Below are positions 16,302-24,929 of a stretch of DNA of 64,000 nt, piece by piece (the stretch's first letter is position 1; each line of letters starts with the position of its first letter). The position numbers and the translations under genes are program-made. Source of the DNA: Haloarcula salinisoli. Its GTDB lineage: Archaea > Halobacteriota > Halobacteria > Halobacteriales > Haloarculaceae. The notes under the pieces were generated by a model, which did not search any database, was not told the DNA's origin, and saw only the letters and a list, made by a program, of their open reading frames with translations. Where the stretch lies: the NCBI RefSeq assembly GCF_019599405.1, contig NZ_RKLQ01000001.1:1116001-1180000 (forward strand). The letters run 5' to 3'.

Positions 16302-17120
16302 TCAGTCGAACGCCGTCGCCAGCAGGGCGTCGTAGGCGTGGTCGTACGCGTCAGCGACCGCCTGCGGGTCTTTCCGTGTCTCACTGTCCAGTGCCGGCAA
16401 CCGTACCGCGCCGGCCCGGTCGATGAGGTCGACGACGTTTGCGACGCGCTCCTCCAGTTGGCCCTCCTCTGGACCGCCACTGGCTATCTGGCAGGCCTTC
16501 GCGTAGCGGCGGCCGTCGTAGAAACGCGCTCTGCCGGGCTCGACGACGGCGACGGCGTCCGGTTTGAACCCGTCCAGTGGCCGCGCGATGTCGCCGTAGG
16601 ACTCGACGACGGCGCGGTCGGTCGCGAGAATCTCCTCGCGCAACTCGGCGAGCGCATCGGCGTGCATCACGCCCATCAGGTCGTTGAAATCGGGTAGCGA
16701 CGTGACCCGCGGGGCCCCGTCGAGCGGGAGCCGCTCGGTCGCCGAGTCGGGGACGTCGACGGTGCCGTTGACGACGAACTCGCCGACGCCCTCATCGTCC
16801 CCCACCCGGTCGACGACGAACTGGCGGGCCGACTGACCCAGGATACCCTTCGAGGGGCCTGGCGATGGGTGCCAGAGCCGGTGGATGGCGTTGATGGCTT
16901 CCGGGGACACATCCCCCGGCGAAGCGGCAGCCAGCCGACGGGCGTCCTTGCCGTAGAGGCGCCCCTGCTCGGTCGCACGCTGGTAGTCGTCGTGGTCGAA
17001 CCAGTAGTTGTTGCCGGCCCGGGGTTTGAACCCGCGGGCACCGGTGTGGGAAAGCAACCCCACGGAGAAGGTCGTCTTCCCGGCGTCGACCCGGTCGCCA
17101 CCGGCCACGAGCAGCTTCAT
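16302..17120 (-). CDS. P-loop NTPase of unknown role
   Basis: The 272-residue protein opens with GGDRVDAGKTTFS (residues 7-19), a BioD/MinD-type Walker A loop at the extreme N-terminus. A GFKPRAGNNYWFDHDDY stretch follows, comparable in placement to the switch region of dethiobiotin-synthetase-like enzymes. Later segments (VESYGDIARPL, DAVAVVEPGRARFYDGRRY) suggest a substrate pocket but no known family signature. The start at 17120 overlaps the stop of the 89-residue gene (ATGA), so the two are translationally coupled. It is typically annotated only as an ATPase; reaction unknown. Confidence 0.65.
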   Translation of the reverse strand: MKLLVAGGDRVDAGKTTFSVGLLSHTGARGFKPRAGNNYWFDHDDYQRATEQGRLYGKDARRLAAASPGDVSPEAINAIHRLWHPSPGPSKGILGQSARQFVVDRVGDDEGVGEFVVNGTVDVPDSATERLPLDGAPRVTSLPDFNDLMGVMHADALAELREEILATDRAVVESYGDIARPLDGFKPDAVAVVEPGRARFYDGRRYAKACQIASGGPEEGQLEERVANVVDLIDRAGAVRLPALDSETRKDPQAVADAYDHAYDALLATAFD

Positions 17121-17386
17121 TCGTCGGCGAGTCCGTAGAGGCCGACGACCTCGTCGTCGTCCGGCTCGGCGAAGACGAGTTCGTCCTGGTTGTATATCAT
17201 CCACGGGATTGCCCAGTCGATGAACACCGACTCGTTGAAATCTGAGAGTTCGGCGTCGGCAGGGAGGCCCTGCAGTAGCCGGGCCAGCTCGGGAATCGTG
17301 TACAGCAGCTCCGGGTCGAGCACGTCCGCGGGCTCGTAGAGGTCAAAGGAGCGGACGTCGTCGAACTCCGCTTTGGGTGCAGGCAT
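17117..17386 (-). CDS. Unknown 89-residue acidic protein coupled to the P-loop NTPase
   Basis: The true coding part is the last 89 residues of a longer open frame that overlaps the superoxide dismutase gene; the methionine of MPAPKAEFDD at 17386 is the natural start. The protein is acidic, with no cysteines and no signal or membrane segment. Its aromatic-rich centre (SVFIDWAIPWMIYNQDELVF) looks like a small folded domain. The 4-nt stop/start overlap with the NTPase gene indicates one operon and a probable joint function. No family is recognised. Confidence 0.65.
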   Translation of the reverse strand: MPAPKAEFDDVRSFDLYEPADVLDPELLYTIPELARLLQGLPADAELSDFNESVFIDWAIPWMIYNQDELVFAEPDDDEVVGLYGLADE

Positions 17387-17480
17387 GGGCGACGCTTGGC
17401 CGACCGCGCGTGTAAAGCTCTCGAAGTCGGAGCCACCGCTGGTCGGGCAGGCAGCGCGCAAAAAAGTGCGTGTTCGGGAG

Positions 17481-18092
17481 TTACTCGAAGTGACCGACTG
17501 CGGTGCTGTACTCCTCGGCGACCTCGTCCCAGTCGACGACCTCGAAGAAGGCGTCGATGAAGTCGCCCCGTGCCGGACCGTAGTCGTAGTAGTACGAGTG
17601 CTCCCAGACGTCGAGGGCCAGGATCGGGTGGGCACCCCAGAGTGCGCCCTGGTCGTGCTTGTCGACCGGGACGTTGCGAAGCTGCTTCGCGACCGGGTCG
17701 TAGACCAGAAGCGCCCAGCCGCCGGCAGCGGACGCGGCGGCTTCGAACTCGCCCTTCCAGCCTTCGTAGGAACCGAAGTCCTCCTCGATGCGGTCGGCGA
17801 GTTCACCCTCGGGCTCGCCGCCGCCGTTGGGGTCCATGTTGTTCCAGAACAGCGTGTGGAGATAGTGGCCACAGCCGTTGTGGGTGACGTTGCCCATCGC
17901 ACCGGCGGAGGAACCGAAGTCCCCCGACTCGCGGTTCTCGGCCAGCGTCGCTTCCGCCGACTCGAGCCCGTTTACGTACCCCTGATGGTGGGTGTCGTGG
18001 TGCCAGGTGAGCACCTGCTCGGAGATGTGGGGCTCCAGGGCGTCGTAGTCGTACGGGAGCGGTGGCAGTTCAGGTTCGGAGTGTTCGGACAT
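17481..18092 (-). CDS. sod: Superoxide dismutase, Fe/Mn type
   Basis: The 203-residue cytoplasmic enzyme dismutates superoxide. Metal ligands are visible: H31 of WHHDTHHQGYV, the histidine of GHYLHTLFWNN near 80, and the aspartate and histidine of LALDVWEHSYYYDY near 163-168. Length and spacing are normal and it is probably the Mn form found in haloarchaea. A strong GGAGGAG ribosome site stands just before the ATG, and a TTTAAA box lies 39-44 nt upstream. It is monocistronic. Confidence 0.96.
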   Translation of the reverse strand: MSEHSEPELPPLPYDYDALEPHISEQVLTWHHDTHHQGYVNGLESAEATLAENRESGDFGSSAGAMGNVTHNGCGHYLHTLFWNNMDPNGGGEPEGELADRIEEDFGSYEGWKGEFEAAASAAGGWALLVYDPVAKQLRNVPVDKHDQGALWGAHPILALDVWEHSYYYDYGPARGDFIDAFFEVVDWDEVAEEYSTAVGHFE

Positions 18093-18128
18093 ATGAAATC
18101 TCCTCCACGATAATTGTCGGGCGGATGC

Positions 18129-18137
18129 CTTTTAAAC
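18129..18137 (-). promoter_or_regulatory. TATA box of sod
   Basis: CGTTTAAAAG on the minus strand predicts a start of transcription near 18107 and a short leader that contains the GGAGGAG ribosome site. Confidence 0.65.
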
Positions 18138-18281
18138 GTTTAGAAGCCGTATGATACCAGTACACACGCAGTACGGGCCGGCGGGCAGTTTCACCGTGAC
18201 GCTTCTCGAAGGGAAGTTTGGAGTGCAACAGGTGCTCGATGTGTCAGATACCGCCCGCAGTGTCCCGGTCCAGCTGTTCCG

Positions 18282-19940
18282 TCAGTCGCCGTCCGTCCGC
18301 GGGAACGTGAGTTCGAGCGAGGTGTGTTCTCCGTCTTCTCCGATTCGGATGGTGCCGTCCGCCTGCTCTATCCCCCAGTTGACCAGCCAGCGGCTCATGT
18401 CGGCCTGGTCAGACGGCCGCGGCCGGGTCTCACCCCGGAGCACCGCTCGCTCGTGGTCCGTCAGTGGAGGGCCGCTGTCGCTGACGGAGACGGTGACGGC
18501 CTCCGGGCCGGCGTCGACCGAGATGCCGACGACAGGTTCCGCGACCTCCTGGAGTGACCGCTCGGCGGCTTGGCGTAGCGAGACCCGAAACACGGGTTCG
18601 AAGAGGCCGCTGCAGTACGCCCACTCCCCCAGCGTCGCGTCGAGGACGAACGACACTTCCGGCTTCCACTCCCGGGCCGCCTCGATCTCCTCGTGGATTA
18701 TCGGGACAATATCCGCTGGGGACTCGGCCTCCGGTTCGACCATCGCCGCCAAGTCGCCGGCGCGGTCGCTCACACCCAGCGCGACGGACGCCTGCTCGCG
18801 CAACACGTCGATATCGCTCACCTCGTCGTCGGCGTCCTCGACCGCCCGCTGGACGGTCGTCATCTCTTCCTGAATCGTCGCCCGGAGCACGTCGTTCAGC
18901 GCGTCCAGTCGCTGTTTGCGCTCGCGCCGGTCGGTCACGTCCCGCAGGGTCACCACAGTGCCGAACGTGTGGTCGCTGTCGCCGTCGATAGGAGTGCTCT
19001 GGGCGTCGTAGTAGGTCTTCTCCCCGTCACGCTCGACGGTGATTGTCGAACCGGCGGACTCCGGGTCGATACCAGCGAGCGGGGCGAGCGTCTCCCGCGG
19101 TGTTCCGACGAGTGACTCTCTATCCATCGCCACCAGCGAGTGCGCCGCCGGGTTCGCGTCCACGACGGTGTCGTTACTGTCGAGGACGAACGTGGGGTCC
19201 TCGATGGCCTCGACAGCCGTCTCGGTCGCGAGATGGGGGGCGACGGGGGCCTCGCTGAAGGCGTCGAACTCCAGGATAGCGACGGCGGCCAGCCCACTCG
19301 AGATTGCAAACGTCAGCGGGGTGAGGCTGAACACCACCGGACCGGCCAGCTCCGTCGTATTGAGAACGCTCGCTACCTGTGGCACGGCGCCGGCACCGAG
19401 CAGCGCTATCGCTCGGTTCTGATAGAGGGCACGCTGGTCCACGATGAACTCCACCAGCAGGACGAGGCTACTCGTGACGAGGAGCCACGCGTAGACCGCA
19501 AACAGCCAGTAGATGGGTCCGAAATCGGCGACTACGACGTTCAGTCCTGCGTAGTTCTGCACGACGAAATTCGGCCTGACGAGTCGCTCGAACGAACTGG
19601 CGACCGAGACGAGTGATAGCGCCGGTGGGATGGCTAGTCCAGCCACCCTGTCTCTGGTGATGTACTGCCCGCGGCCGGTGTACTCCACGACGAACAATGT
19701 CCAGAGCAACGGAATGAAGACGGCGCCCGCCCACTCTAAGCGGGCGAACACCTCCGTCAGCGCGACCGTCGGACTGAAAAGTTCCCCGGCGTAGCAGAGC
19801 AACCAGTAGAGTTCCAGGACCGAGGCGACCAGCAGTGATCTCGTACCGGGAATCGACTGGTTTTGCCCGATGAGAACGGTCACCATGAGGACGACGAGGA
19901 CCGACGCGAACAGTCCAATCAAAAAGACGGCTGCACTCAC
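18282..19940 (-). CDS. 7TM-PAS histidine-kinase-like protein with degenerate catalytic boxes
   Basis: The 552-residue protein has seven hydrophobic segments in residues 1-225 (histidine kinase N-terminal 7TM type), a PAS domain (about 235-345), then regions matching a dimerisation helix pair and an HATPase. The conserved histidine is missing: haloarchaeal kinases read L-x-R-V-L-R-H-N, but here it is LNDVLRATIQEEM. The N-box asparagine is absent (VFRVSLRQAAERS), and the ATP loop DNGPGI is DSGPPLTD. It is therefore unlikely to autophosphorylate by the usual route and may act as a membrane sensor scaffold or partner of another kinase. The frame is intact with no stop. Confidence 0.82.
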   Translation of the reverse strand: MSAAVFLIGLFASVLVVLMVTVLIGQNQSIPGTRSLLVASVLELYWLLCYAGELFSPTVALTEVFARLEWAGAVFIPLLWTLFVVEYTGRGQYITRDRVAGLAIPPALSLVSVASSFERLVRPNFVVQNYAGLNVVVADFGPIYWLFAVYAWLLVTSSLVLLVEFIVDQRALYQNRAIALLGAGAVPQVASVLNTTELAGPVVFSLTPLTFAISSGLAAVAILEFDAFSEAPVAPHLATETAVEAIEDPTFVLDSNDTVVDANPAAHSLVAMDRESLVGTPRETLAPLAGIDPESAGSTITVERDGEKTYYDAQSTPIDGDSDHTFGTVVTLRDVTDRRERKQRLDALNDVLRATIQEEMTTVQRAVEDADDEVSDIDVLREQASVALGVSDRAGDLAAMVEPEAESPADIVPIIHEEIEAAREWKPEVSFVLDATLGEWAYCSGLFEPVFRVSLRQAAERSLQEVAEPVVGISVDAGPEAVTVSVSDSGPPLTDHERAVLRGETRPRPSDQADMSRWLVNWGIEQADGTIRIGEDGEHTSLELTFPRTDGD

Positions 19941-20300
19941 GGTTCTGCCTCAGAGTTCATGTCTGCATGTTTAAATTTTTCGCGATTTGGGGAGATTCTA
20001 TCGGCGTCGCTCCTGCGCCTACTGGTGGCGCACCCAGTGGTTGCTTGTCGGCGGGTCGTACCGTTACGTCGCGCCTGCTCTGCGGTTCCCTGCTCTGCGG
20101 TTCCCTGCTCTGCGGTTCCCTGCGCTCCGGCTCCCTGCGCTCGCCGGTTCGCTTCGAGACCTCCGGCTGATCGGTCTCGCCACGCTCGCCGCTTCGCTTC
20201 GAGAGGTGACAGCTTTCCGACGGTCAGCTGTCACCCCTGGCTTGCTCCACGGCTCACTACCGTTCGCCGTTCCGCCGAGGGATGATTCGTTCGCTGGCGC
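19941..20300. repeat. Intergenic region with a 15-bp tandem repeat
   Basis: No gene is supported. TGCTCTGCGGTTCCC is repeated three times without change at 20076-20120 and followed by one diverged copy (TGCGCTCCGGCTCCC, 20121-20135). Further GC-rich short repeats related to GCTTCGAGA continue to about 20215. TTTAAAT at 19971-19977 lies about 30 bp upstream of the 7TM kinase-like start on the minus strand and is its likely TATA box. Confidence 0.75.
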
Positions 20301-21707
20301 TCACGAATCACCCCTCGCTACCTCGAACATCTCGATTGCCTCCTCCCGCCGCTCGCTGTGGTCGACGATGGGGTCCGGATAGTCGGGCGCCGCACTCCGC
20401 CGCTGGGTCAGCGAGGCCTCGTGCCATTCGTGGATTATCTCGGCGCCAGCGTCGCGCAGTTCGGGCACGTAGCGCTTGATGTACTCGGCGTCGGGGTCGT
20501 AGCGCTCCCCCTGTGTCATCGGGTTGAAGATGCGGAAGTACGGCTGTGCGTCGGTCCCGGTGGAGGCGGCCCACTGCCAGCCGCCGTTGTCGTTTCCGGT
20601 GTCGTGGTCGACCAGCTTCTCGCGGAACCAGTCGTACCCCTCCCGCCAGTCGATGAGCAGGTCCTTCGTGAGAAACGAGGCGACGATCATGCGCACACGG
20701 TTGTGCATGAACGCCTCTTCGCGGAGCTGGCGCATCCCGGCGTCGACGATGGGGTAGCCCGTCTCGCCGTCCTTCCAGGCCTGGAGGGCCTCTGGGTCGT
20801 CGTTCCACTGAATCGGGCGCTCGTAGGCCTTGTAGTTCTCGGTGACGACGTTCGGGTTCGCGAAGAGGACCTGGGTGTAGAACTCCCGCCAGGCGAGCTG
20901 GGACTGGAACTCCGCGACCGACTCGTCGCGCTCGCTGCCAGGCTCGACGGCGCTCCGTGCTTCGGCGGTCCCCTCGTACACCTCGCGGATACCGATGGTG
21001 CCGTATTTGAGGTGGGCCGACAGGCGCGAGGTGCACTCCTCGGCCGGGTAGTCCCGGCGGTCGTCGTAGCGGTAGATTCCGTCGTCGAGGAACGCATCGA
21101 GGAGTTCGCGAGCGGGTTCGGTCCCGGCCGGTGGGATATCGGCCTCGGGCTCGTCGAATCCCAGTTCCTCCAGCGTCGGGAGGGGAGTGTCGTCGTCGAC
21201 CTCGGCCAGCGCGCCGGCGGCGGGCGGGTCGTAGGGAACCTGCTTCTCTCGGTCCTGCCACTTCCGGCCGAAGTAGGTGAAGACGCTGTAGGGGTCGCCG
21301 TCGTTGGTCGTAATCTCGCCCGGCTCGTGGCAGACGGCGTTCTGGACGGCCTCGCGGGCCACGTCGGCCCCGTCCAGCGCCCGCCGGACCGCAGCGTCGC
21401 GCTCGCGTGCGAGTCCGGAGTAGTCCTTGCCCCAGGTGACCCGGTCGGCGCCGTACTCGGTCGCCAGGTCGGGCAGCACCTCGCGGGGGTCCCCGTGGGT
21501 GACGACGAGGTCGCTGTCGCGCTCGCGGTACCACGCTCGCAACCGTTCGAGGGCGTCTAGCATGAACGAGACCCGCGGCGGGCCGGCGTGGGCGAGCACG
21601 TCGCTGTCGAAGACGAACACCGGAAGTACGGGGTCGTCGGCGCTCGCGCGGGCCAGTCCCGCGTTGTCCGCCGCACGGAGGTCCCGCCGGTGCCAGTGCA
21701 GGTACAT
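20301..21707 (-). CDS. phr: Deoxyribodipyrimidine photolyase (class I CPD)
   Basis: The 468-residue flavoenzyme repairs UV-induced cyclobutane dimers with blue light. The N-terminal alpha/beta antenna domain (YLHWHRRDLRAADNAGL...) is followed by a helical FAD-binding domain with the signature DTGNDNGGWQWAASTGTDAQPYFRIFNP (about 374-401, seen as consecutive motifs), GYPIVDAGMRQL and MHNRVRMIVASFL. The last part is complete. The start at MYLHWHRR (21707) is chosen over an upstream in-frame codon at 21743 because the family begins directly with this strand. It faces the crotonase gene divergently across 83 bp. Confidence 0.95.
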   Translation of the reverse strand: MYLHWHRRDLRAADNAGLARASADDPVLPVFVFDSDVLAHAGPPRVSFMLDALERLRAWYRERDSDLVVTHGDPREVLPDLATEYGADRVTWGKDYSGLARERDAAVRRALDGADVAREAVQNAVCHEPGEITTNDGDPYSVFTYFGRKWQDREKQVPYDPPAAGALAEVDDDTPLPTLEELGFDEPEADIPPAGTEPARELLDAFLDDGIYRYDDRRDYPAEECTSRLSAHLKYGTIGIREVYEGTAEARSAVEPGSERDESVAEFQSQLAWREFYTQVLFANPNVVTENYKAYERPIQWNDDPEALQAWKDGETGYPIVDAGMRQLREEAFMHNRVRMIVASFLTKDLLIDWREGYDWFREKLVDHDTGNDNGGWQWAASTGTDAQPYFRIFNPMTQGERYDPDAEYIKRYVPELRDAGAEIIHEWHEASLTQRRSAAPDYPDPIVDHSERREEAIEMFEVARGDS

Positions 21708-21790
21708 ATCGGGTTCTGGGACTGGGCGCTGAAAAAGACGCACCCAACGCCGTCAGCAACGTTTTGGTCACGCGGGCAGACTTCGGTGGT

Positions 21791-22582
21791 ATGACCGAGG
21801 ACGCGGTACGGCTGACTATCGACGACGGGGTGGCTACGGTCACACTGAATCGGCCGGACGAGCGCAACGCCCTGGCCGAACCGACGGCCGCGCGGCTCGT
21901 CGAACGGTTCGAGGCCGTCGCCGACACCGACGCCCGCTGTGTCCTCGTCCGCGGGGCCGGCTCAGCGTTCTGTGCGGGCGGCGACGTGGCCGCGATGGTC
22001 GACGGCGTGGACAGCGACCGCCCGCCGACCGAGCGCGTGGGGACCATCGAGACCATCAACGAAGCCGTCGAAGCGGTTCACGACTGCCGGCTCCCGGTCG
22101 TCGCCGCCATCGACGGGCCGGCCTTTGGCGCCGGCGCGGGGCTGGCGCTGGCGTGTGATATCCAGCTGGCCAGCCCCGACGCGAAAATCGGCTTCGGGTC
22201 CCGTCGACTCGGGCTGCCGATCGACGCAGGCGTCTCCTACTTCCTGCCCAGAGTCGTCGGCCCGAACAAAGCCAAGGAGCTGGTGTTCACCGGCGAACTG
22301 CTCGACGCCGACACGGCCCGCGAACTGGGCGTCTTCACCCGGCTGTTCGAGCGCGACTCCTTCGAAGCGGGCGTCGAGAACCTCGTCGAGACCATCGCCG
22401 AAGGACCGACTGTGGCGCTCTCACAGGCCAAACAGCTCATCGACCGCGGCGCGACGTCGACCCTCGACGGGGCCATGGAGCGCGAAGCGGCCGCCCAGGG
22501 GCTGGCCGTGACCACCGACGACCACGCGGAGGGGGCGGCGGCGTTCATCGAGCAACGCGAACCGGACTTTTCGGGCCACTAG
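21791..22582 (+). CDS. Enoyl-CoA hydratase/isomerase family protein
   Basis: The 263-residue single-domain crotonase has the oxyanion loop (SAFCAGGDVAAM, about 58-69) and the second loop GPAFGAGAGLALACDIQLAS (about 109-128). At the position of the first catalytic glutamate (GGGxEL in true hydratases) this protein has AGLAL, while the region RRLGLPIDAGVSYFL also lacks a clear second glutamate. It may therefore be an isomerase, hydrolase or other crotonase reaction type rather than a standard hydratase. The start at 21791 follows GGTGGT. No operon partner is apparent. Confidence 0.8.
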   Translation: MTEDAVRLTIDDGVATVTLNRPDERNALAEPTAARLVERFEAVADTDARCVLVRGAGSAFCAGGDVAAMVDGVDSDRPPTERVGTIETINEAVEAVHDCRLPVVAAIDGPAFGAGAGLALACDIQLASPDAKIGFGSRRLGLPIDAGVSYFLPRVVGPNKAKELVFTGELLDADTARELGVFTRLFERDSFEAGVENLVETIAEGPTVALSQAKQLIDRGATSTLDGAMEREAAAQGLAVTTDDHAEGAAAFIEQREPDFSGH

Positions 22583-22625
22583 TGTGGCCACTGGGCGGCT
22601 GGGTAACCGGGAGAAGTCGATATAC

Positions 22626-22907
22626 CTACAGCTTGCTCTCGGCGTCCTCGGCCAGTTCCTTCATGCGCTTGCCGACCCGGCCCGCGTCCGAGAACTCGTC
22701 TTCGCTCATCGCCGTCGCCAGCGCGTTGCCGAGGACGAAGACTGCGTGTTTGTGCTCGCTCTTCGATTTGTGGACGTCCGAAGGACGGACGTCGAGTTCG
22801 CCGTAGGGGTCGAACAGCCCCGGGTCGACGGTGTCCATCTCGTCACGGAAGAACTCCATGATGGTCACCATCTGTTCGTGTAACTCGAGCAGCTCGTCTT
22901 TGTGCAT
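22626..22907 (-). CDS. UPF0058-type small helical protein
   Basis: The 93-residue protein begins MHKDELLELHEQMVTIMEFF and contains VHKSKSEHKHAVFVLGNALA, sequence characteristic of the UPF0058 family conserved in haloarchaea and methanogens. It is mostly helical and charged; its molecular role is not known. The start at 22907 is chosen because the upstream in-frame extension reads like non-coding sequence. It stands alone between two hairpin-rich or short spacers. Confidence 0.8.
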   Translation of the reverse strand: MHKDELLELHEQMVTIMEFFRDEMDTVDPGLFDPYGELDVRPSDVHKSKSEHKHAVFVLGNALATAMSEDEFSDAGRVGKRMKELAEDAESKL

Positions 22908-23084
22908 GGTTGTCCAAGCTATTCGGTCCGACCCGTATAAGAATTGCCCGAGACGGTGTACCAGACTGACAAGTCGGCGTGTTGTTCGCAACTACGCTGC
23001 CGTCGGGCGGCGCCCGACTGCCTGCGGGACCTGCGGTCCCGCACCGCTCGCAGTTCGAGGGAGCTCACGCAGTGCTCTCCTGTT
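22908..23084. other. Spacer with two strong hairpins
   Basis: No gene is seen. GTCGGGCG G CGCCCGAC at 23002-23018 and GCGGGACC TGC GGTCCCGC at 23024-23042 are perfect adjacent hairpins between two genes of the same strand. They could form a terminator for the ribbon-helix-helix gene or a processing signal. Confidence 0.55.
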
Positions 23085-23303
23085 TCAGAACACGTACTCG
23101 TCGTCGTGGCCCATCATCCCGTCTTCTTCTTCGAAGCCCGGTTCTTCGTCTTCGTCCGTCGGCCCGGAGGTCTTGTACGCCTTCAGACCGGTCGCCAGGA
23201 GGTCCTCGATGGCCTCCTCACGATTGAGGAACTCGCCCTGCTCGACCAGCTGAGCGATCTGCATTTCGAGGTGCTCAGGGATGTTGATCTCTACCTTTGG
23301 CAT
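23085..23303 (-). CDS. Ribbon-helix-helix (CopG-like) DNA-binding protein
   Basis: This 72-residue protein starts with the beta-strand MPKVEINIPEHLEMQIAQLV and continues LNREEAIEDLLATGLKAY, the strand-helix-helix plan of RHH regulators, which bind DNA as dimers. The C-terminus is an acidic tail (DEDEEPGFEEEDG). A TATA box (TTTAAATATA) ends about 26 nt upstream, so the mRNA is nearly leaderless and the start at 23303 is favoured over the extension to 23327. The target is unknown. Confidence 0.82.
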   Translation of the reverse strand: MPKVEINIPEHLEMQIAQLVEQGEFLNREEAIEDLLATGLKAYKTSGPTDEDEEPGFEEEDGMMGHDDEYVF

Positions 23304-23588
23304 CGCAACGTTGGCACCTTTGAGCAAGGTATATTTAAACCTGGCGGGGGTAGGCGCTGGTCGTTCGAACGGTAGATTCGGCCTGTCTGGCCGACCTACA
23401 CCGAAAGTCCCGGCTACTCCGACGGTTGCCGAGCCTGCCCCCGACGGCCACCCCGTCAGAGAGGGTTCATACCGGCAGTTGTCCCGGGTTCGGGAGTGCT
23501 GTCGACATCGACCCCGGCGCTGTCTCCAGCCGACCTACAACGACACTGATAGTCAGGCTCAAAGGGGCCCACTCCTAAAGGCGAGGTG
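23304..23588. other. Divergent regulatory spacer upstream of menF
   Basis: No gene is seen. It holds the RHH promoter at one end and, immediately before menF, GAGGTG as ribosome site. The TATA box for menF is not evident. Confidence 0.4.
23329..23338 (-). promoter_or_regulatory. TATA box of the ribbon-helix-helix gene
   Basis: GTTTAAATATA on the minus strand is centred about 30 nt upstream of the ATG at 23303. Confidence 0.65.
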
Positions 23589-24929
23589 ATGGAACCACTG
23601 CGTGGTGCGCAGTCGACGGTCGGTGAGACGACGGTCGTCACGCGCGGGTGCCGACTCGGTTCGGGCGCGGTCCGGACTGTCCTGGAAGCCGAGAGACGAC
23701 CACGCTTTGGCTGGTCGACACCGACGGAATCGATAGCGGCCGCCGGTGCCGCCGCGACCGTGACCGCCGAAGGTGCCTCGCGGTTCGACGACGTGCGCGG
23801 GGCGGCCGCGGCGCTTTTCGACACGTGTGAGACGCCGACCGGCGGGCTCCCGAGCGTGGCCCGACCGCGGCTGTACGGCGGGTTCGCGTTCCACGACGGG
23901 GACCACGACGGCGAGGATTCGCCGTGGGACGAGTTCCCGGGTGCGGCCTTCTTCCTCCCGGAGGTCCAGGTAACCGAACGTGACGGCAGCCGCTGGCTCA
24001 CGACCGCGGCGGCCGGCGACGACGCGGCCGACCGGGCCGAGGCTCGGCTCGCCACGTGGAAAGACCGGCTGGCCGACGAGCCGGCGGTCAACGCCAAACG
24101 CAGACCCGGTATCGTCGCCCGCGAGCGAGAGCCCTCCCAGGGGGCCTGGCGCGACCAGGTCGGCCGGGCGCTCGAAAGCGTCGAGGCGGGGACCCTCCAG
24201 AAGGTCGTCCTCGCGCAGGCGCTCCGGGTCAGTCTCCAGTCCGAGCTCTCGGTGCCGGACGTCTTCGCCCGGCTGGCCGACACCTACCCGGACTGCTACC
24301 GGTTCATGTTCTCCCCGACCGACGGCGCCACGTTCTACGGTGCGACGCCCGAGCGGCTCGTCTCCCTTCGCGGTCGCACCGTCAGGACCGAAGCCCTCGC
24401 CGGCTCGACCGGTCGGGGAGACACCCCAGCTGAGGACGAGTGGCTGGCCACGGAGCTGCTCGACAGCACCAAGGACATCCACGAACACGAAATTGTCGCG
24501 GAGGCCATCCGCGACCAGCTGGAACCCTTTGCCGCCTCGGTCCGCATCGGCGACCGTACCATTCGACGGCTGGCGACGGTCCAGCATCTGCGGACCTCGA
24601 TAACGGCCGAACTCGCAGACGACGAGCACGTCCTCTCGCTCGTGGACGCCCTGCATCCGACGCCCGCCGTCGGCGGCCTGCCGCCCGACGAGGCCTTGCG
24701 GACCATCCGCGAGACGGAGGCGTTCGACCGTGGCTGGTACGCCGCGCCCATCGGGTGGCTGGACGCGGCCGGCAACGGGACCTTCGCCGTCGGCATCCGG
24801 TCCGCGGTGGCTACCGGACGGACGGCGACGCTCTTTGCCGGCGCGGGGATCGTCGCCGACAGCGACCCCGACCGCGAGTGGGACGAAGTGCAACTGAAAT
24901 ACCGGCCGATGCTCGACGAACTCGAATGA
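23589..24929 (+). CDS. menF: Isochorismate synthase
   Basis: The 446-residue enzyme converts chorismate to isochorismate, the entry step of menaquinone synthesis. The chorismate-binding fold is shown by VLAQALRVSL, the EALAGSTGRG motif near 266-275, TKDIHEHEIV with the catalytic glutamate near 297-305, and the C-terminal GAGIVADSDPDREWDEVQLK. The partner is certain: its stop overlaps the menD start by 4 nt (ATGA). ATG 23589 directly follows GAGGTG and is preferred over GTG 23586. A salicylate or anthranilate function is made unlikely by the neighbour. Confidence 0.94.
   Translation: MEPLRGAQSTVGETTVVTRGCRLGSGAVRTVLEAERRPRFGWSTPTESIAAAGAAATVTAEGASRFDDVRGAAAALFDTCETPTGGLPSVARPRLYGGFAFHDGDHDGEDSPWDEFPGAAFFLPEVQVTERDGSRWLTTAAAGDDAADRAEARLATWKDRLADEPAVNAKRRPGIVAREREPSQGAWRDQVGRALESVEAGTLQKVVLAQALRVSLQSELSVPDVFARLADTYPDCYRFMFSPTDGATFYGATPERLVSLRGRTVRTEALAGSTGRGDTPAEDEWLATELLDSTKDIHEHEIVAEAIRDQLEPFAASVRIGDRTIRRLATVQHLRTSITAELADDEHVLSLVDALHPTPAVGGLPPDEALRTIRETEAFDRGWYAAPIGWLDAAGNGTFAVGIRSAVATGRTATLFAGAGIVADSDPDREWDEVQLKYRPMLDELE

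Noticed and set aside
20076-20135. CRISPR array
   Set aside because: The 15-bp units are directly adjacent without spacers and no cas genes are in the window.
20308-22059. 583-residue minus-strand frame spanning photolyase and crotonase
   Set aside because: It overlaps two genes with intact catalytic motifs in other frames and is Arg/Pro/Gly-rich, the signature of a shadow frame in high-GC DNA.
24440-24926. N-terminal extension of menD
   Set aside because: The extra sequence reads inside menF in another frame; the ATGA overlap at 24926 and the MenD motif distances support the shorter protein.
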